Below, one piece after another: positions 20,246-22,354 of a DNA stretch of 22,354 nt; the stretch's first letter is position 1, and every line of letters begins with the position of its first letter. The DNA is taken from assembly GCA_029907755.1 (NCBI GenBank), contig JARYLH010000010.1, positions 1 to 22,354 of the forward strand, written 5' to 3'. A program made the position numbers and the translations under genes. This DNA is from Candidatus Methanosuratincola sp. GTDB taxonomy: Archaea > Thermoproteota > Methanomethylicia > Methanomethylicales > Methanomethylicaceae. A model generated the notes under the pieces. It saw only the letters and a list, made by a program, of their open reading frames with translations. It was not told the origin of the DNA and ran no database searches.

Positions 20246-20302
20246 TTGCTCCCTACCAGGCTAGGATACCTCGGCCCGTACCTCCCTAACCAAATGGAGG
20301 CG

Positions 20303-20312
20303 GATATTTTTT
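20303..20312 (-). promoter_or_regulatory. TATA box of the tRNA-Ser gene
   Basis: A/T-rich AAAAAATATC on the minus strand, about 30 nt upstream of the tRNA 5' end. It predicts initiation within about 10 nt of the mature end. Confidence 0.5.
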
Positions 20313-20328
20313 TGCTTTTCCCCGACGG

Positions 20329-20976
20329 TCAATTGCGCAGATCCCTCATTTTAGCATTGCTGGGAGCGATCTTGAGGGATCTGAAGACCCTGTATCCGCT
20401 CTTTTTTGAGACGGTCGATACGTTTTGGAAAACATCTTCCATCTTCCTTGGGATCGCGTTGACTCCTTTTCGGAGAACGATCTGCAGGAAACCGCCCTCT
20501 TTGAGGTGGCTGAAGGCCCCCTCGATCATCGGGAAGATCGTCCTGTAGCCTGCAGCCAAGGGCGGATTCGAGACGATTGCGTCGAAGAGCCTCCCCTCCA
20601 GAATCGAGTACAAGTCGCTGCGCAGGACTTCGGCGTTCTGGACGTCGTTTCTCTCGATGTTCTCCCTGACCAGCTTCACGGCGGCAGGGTTTACGTCAAC
20701 CATCGTGACTTTAACCGCGGGGTAAAGCTTTGCAATGGCTATCCCAATCGCACCGTAGCCGCACCCCATGTCCAATACTTCGCCTGAATCAGGCAGCTCC
20801 AGGCTGTCTATGAGAACGAGGGTCCCCAAGTCAACCTTGTCCTTTGAGAAGACCCCGCTCGAGCTGGCAAACTCAAGGAACTGCCCCCTGATATTCAGCC
20901 TTATGAAAAAGCGCCTTTTGGGCTGCGCTGGCCTAGAGTCGTAGTAGTGGCTAGCGTGCTGATCCAAATCACTCAC
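20329..20976 (-). CDS. Class I SAM-dependent methyltransferase, RsmC-like
   Basis: A 215-residue Rossmann-fold methyltransferase. Motif I is VLDMGCGYGAIGI (67-79), the acidic strand end is MVDVNPAAVKL (92-102), and motif IV is SNPPL (136-140), the signature of N-methylation of bases. The FASSSGVFSKDKVDLGT stretch matches the COG2813 family that includes RsmC (16S rRNA G1207). The RNA target in archaea is not established; location beside truB and ribosomal genes suggests rRNA or tRNA. The start is GTG 20976 with GGAGAT about 6 nt upstream, overlapping the truB stop by 8 nt. Confidence 0.88.
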   Translation of the reverse strand: MSDLDQHASHYYDSRPAQPKRRFFIRLNIRGQFLEFASSSGVFSKDKVDLGTLVLIDSLELPDSGEVLDMGCGYGAIGIAIAKLYPAVKVTMVDVNPAAVKLVRENIERNDVQNAEVLRSDLYSILEGRLFDAIVSNPPLAAGYRTIFPMIEGAFSHLKEGGFLQIVLRKGVNAIPRKMEDVFQNVSTVSKKSGYRVFRSLKIAPSNAKMRDLRN

Positions 20977-21943
20977 CCGATCTCCAACCCTTCGGGTAAG
21001 TCCCTGGCTCCATGACTATCCTTTCGGTGTCGGCTATGATCCCGCTTTCGGATCGGATGCACTCCTCGCTGCTGAGCCTCGCCTTTGCAATCCCCACGAG
21101 CTCGCCTTTCCCGGTCATTATGCACAGGGCGTCTCCGGGCTTGACGCCCTTGCTTATTTTGAGTAGGCCTGGCGCCGCAAGGCTTGCCCCATGGCATATG
21201 GCGTCCACCGCAGAGTCCCTGATGAACGCCTTGGGGAAGCCCCCTATGAATTCCTCGATGGGTGAGACGACTGACCTGAGGGCGTTTTCGTCCCCCCTCT
21301 CCTTCCAGAGCGTGATCGCATCCAGGAGCTCGTGGAGCGTGTGGAGGCCCTCATCCTCCTTGAAAGGCCCTGCACGCGTCCTCCGGAGCTCGCGCATGTG
21401 GGCACCCACGCCCAAGACCTCGCCTAGATCGTGGCAGAGCTTTCTGATGTAGGTCCCAGCCTCGCAGCTGACTCTCAATAGGACGTACTTGCCGTCCTTT
21501 TCCATGACGTCTATCGAATAGATGTTCCTGACCCTGAGGGCTCGCTTCACTGCAGAACGCACAGGTGGGAGCTGGTATATTGGTCCGATAAACTCGCTTA
21601 TGGCAGCCTCGAGCCTTTCCCTCGCAACGTCCTCGTGGAGCTCCATGATGCAGACGTACTCCTTCCCAGACCGCATTACGAACGAGATTATCCTGGTTGC
21701 CCTCTCGAGGGTGATCGGGAGTACGCCGCTCACCTTCGGATCCAGGGTCCCCCCGTGACCGGCTCGGCTAAGCGAGAGTAGGCGCTTGACCCAAGCCACG
21801 ACCTCGTGGCTGCTCGGACCAGGAGGCTTGTCCAGGTTAATCACGCCCGTGGCGAGGTATTCGCTAATTGGCCTTTCCCTAGGTGCCCACCCGTGCGATG
21901 GACCTGACGGCTCTTCGGCCTTGACTAGGAACTCGTCGTTCAA
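20969..21943 (-). CDS. truB: H/ACA tRNA/rRNA pseudouridine synthase (Cbf5/TruB family)
   Basis: A 324-residue archaeal Cbf5. It is the catalytic subunit of H/ACA guide RNPs (with Nop10, Gar1, L7Ae) and can modify tRNA U55. Seen: GVINLDKPPGPSSHEVVAWV, the catalytic GHGGTLDPKVSGVLP with Asp68, CEAGTYIRKLCHDLGEVLG, and a C-terminal PUA domain (about 240-320). The start is TTG (21943) with GGTG upstream; the nearby ATG is in another frame. In many Crenarchaeota this gene carries a BHB intron; here the frame is uninterrupted. It follows cmk and overlaps the methyltransferase gene. Confidence 0.96.
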   Translation of the reverse strand: MNDEFLVKAEEPSGPSHGWAPRERPISEYLATGVINLDKPPGPSSHEVVAWVKRLLSLSRAGHGGTLDPKVSGVLPITLERATRIISFVMRSGKEYVCIMELHEDVARERLEAAISEFIGPIYQLPPVRSAVKRALRVRNIYSIDVMEKDGKYVLLRVSCEAGTYIRKLCHDLGEVLGVGAHMRELRRTRAGPFKEDEGLHTLHELLDAITLWKERGDENALRSVVSPIEEFIGGFPKAFIRDSAVDAICHGASLAAPGLLKISKGVKPGDALCIMTGKGELVGIAKARLSSEECIRSESGIIADTERIVMEPGTYPKGWRSGE

Positions 21944-21989
21944 AAGGACGCACCATTCATCACGAAATTTGTCCCCTGCTCTATTTATC

Positions 21990-22354
21990 TTATCTCCTGC
22001 CGAAATGGGTCATGAGATAGAGGTCTATCACGGATCTGAGCAAAGCGACGATCTCATCCTTGCCCCAGATGGATGTGTTGACGACAAAATCATACCCCGA
22101 GAGGTCGGAGATGTCGATGCCGTATATCGAGAGGTAGCGCTGCCTCTCGCTCTCCTGCCGCTCCTTCGTCTTCGCGACCGCTTCCTCGATAGGAATCCCC
22201 TCCCGCTCCGCTATCCGGCGGGCCCTGACCTCGAAGGGGGCCGTGAGGTAAAAGCTCAGCTTTGGGACGCTCCCTGAGAACCAAGATACGAGTCTGCCCT
22301 CGAGGATGCAGCTGCCTTCTCTGGCGTACTCTTCCGTCCTGAGGTCAATCTCCC
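21990..22354 (-). CDS. cmk: Cytidylate kinase, C-terminal part (runs off the right edge)
   Basis: About 121 C-terminal residues of an archaeal CMP kinase, which phosphorylates CMP/dCMP. Seen: ILEGRLVSWF, SFYLTAPFEVRARRIAEREG, the lid region KERQESERQRYLSIYGIDIS and YDFVVNTSIW (in parts), all typical of the family. The stop is TAA at 21992..21990. The N-terminal P-loop lies outside the window. It stands 46 nt upstream of truB; in many archaea rpl14e lies between the two and is absent here. Confidence 0.92.
   Translation of the reverse strand, partial: EIDLRTEEYAREGSCILEGRLVSWFSGSVPKLSFYLTAPFEVRARRIAEREGIPIEEAVAKTKERQESERQRYLSIYGIDISDLSGYDFVVNTSIWGKDEIVALLRSVIDLYLMTHFGRR

Larger units (their letters stand above)
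20150..20275 (-). tRNA. tRNA-Ser(GGA) with two introns, CCA encoded
   Basis: Acceptor GCCGAGG pairs with CCTCGGC, followed by G73 and a genomic CCA (20152..20150). The D-arm is TCCT-AGCCTGGTA-GGGA. Removing 20245..20230 and 20221..20201 gives anticodon stem CAAGC:GCTTG with loop CTGGAGA, anticodon GGA. A class II variable arm GACTC-GTAA-GGGTC and T-arm GGGGG-TTCAAAT-CCCCC follow. G73, the long variable arm and the anticodon all say serine (codons UCC/UCU). Mature length is 86 nt without CCA. Without removing the introns no anticodon stem forms. It lies between rps13 and the methyltransferase gene with its own promoter. Confidence 0.93.

Noticed and set aside
1..22354. CRISPR arrays, insertion sequences, prophage or integrase sites
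   Set aside because: No spaced direct repeats, transposase or integrase frames, or terminal inverted repeats were seen; the region is core chromosome.

Overview
The window is an archaeal chromosome segment. It carries eukaryote-like ribosomal proteins (eS6, eS24, eS27-type, eS28, eL18, eL24, uS2/uS4/uS9/uS11/uS13, uL13), archaeal RNA polymerase subunits (Rpo D, E', N), Spt4, Kae1, aIF2 gamma, aIF2/5B, and archaeal isoprenoid genes. BRE/TATA-type promoters and a tRNA with bulge-helix-bulge (BHB) introns at a non-canonical site point to the TACK side of the archaea. Bathyarchaeia-, Methanomethylicia- or Korarchaeia-like lineages are my guess; the sequence does not settle it. All genes lie on the minus strand except gdhA. 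There is no gene-free stretch over 300 bases.

Read from the right in transcription order: cytidylate kinase (partial), the pseudouridine synthase truB/cbf5, an RsmC-like methyltransferase, a two-intron tRNA-Ser(GGA), then rps13-rps4-rps11-rpoD-rpl18e-rpl13-rps9-rpoN-rps2. The isoprenoid block follows: a MEMO1-family gene, a degenerate mevalonate-kinase homologue, isopentenyl phosphate kinase, type 2 IPP isomerase and a GGPP-type prenyl synthase. After it come gltX, then rpl7ae-rps28e-rpl24e-ndk, infB, rps6e-aIF2 gamma-FCF1-like PIN, rpoE'-spt4-dephospho-CoA kinase, the inverted gdhA, and rps24e-rps27ae-kae1 (partial). Most of this order is the conserved archaeal information-processing neighbourhood.

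The outstanding observation is in infB (aIF5B/IF2). The reading frame is broken by a 27-nt insertion at 7414..7440 that carries an in-frame TAA. The insertion and its flanks fold into a textbook BHB: two 3-nt bulges separated by exactly 4 bp, with 6-bp outer and 7-bp inner helices. Removing the 27 nt at the predicted cleavage points restores the conserved switch-I sequence GAMTQHIGA. I read this as an mRNA intron cut by the tRNA-splicing endonuclease, making translation initiation factor expression depend on RNA splicing.

The same window holds tRNA-Ser(GGA) with a 16-nt intron at 29/30 (perfect BHB) and a 21-nt intron at 37/38 (relaxed BHB). The two folds compete for the same exon bases and so should be processed in order. 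Other points of interest are a mevalonate-kinase-slot protein lacking every catalytic motif of the GHMP family, an L7Ae with a long charged tail, a RpoD with one broken Fe-S ligand set, a hairpin that doubles as terminator and promoter, and unusually frequent TTG starts.
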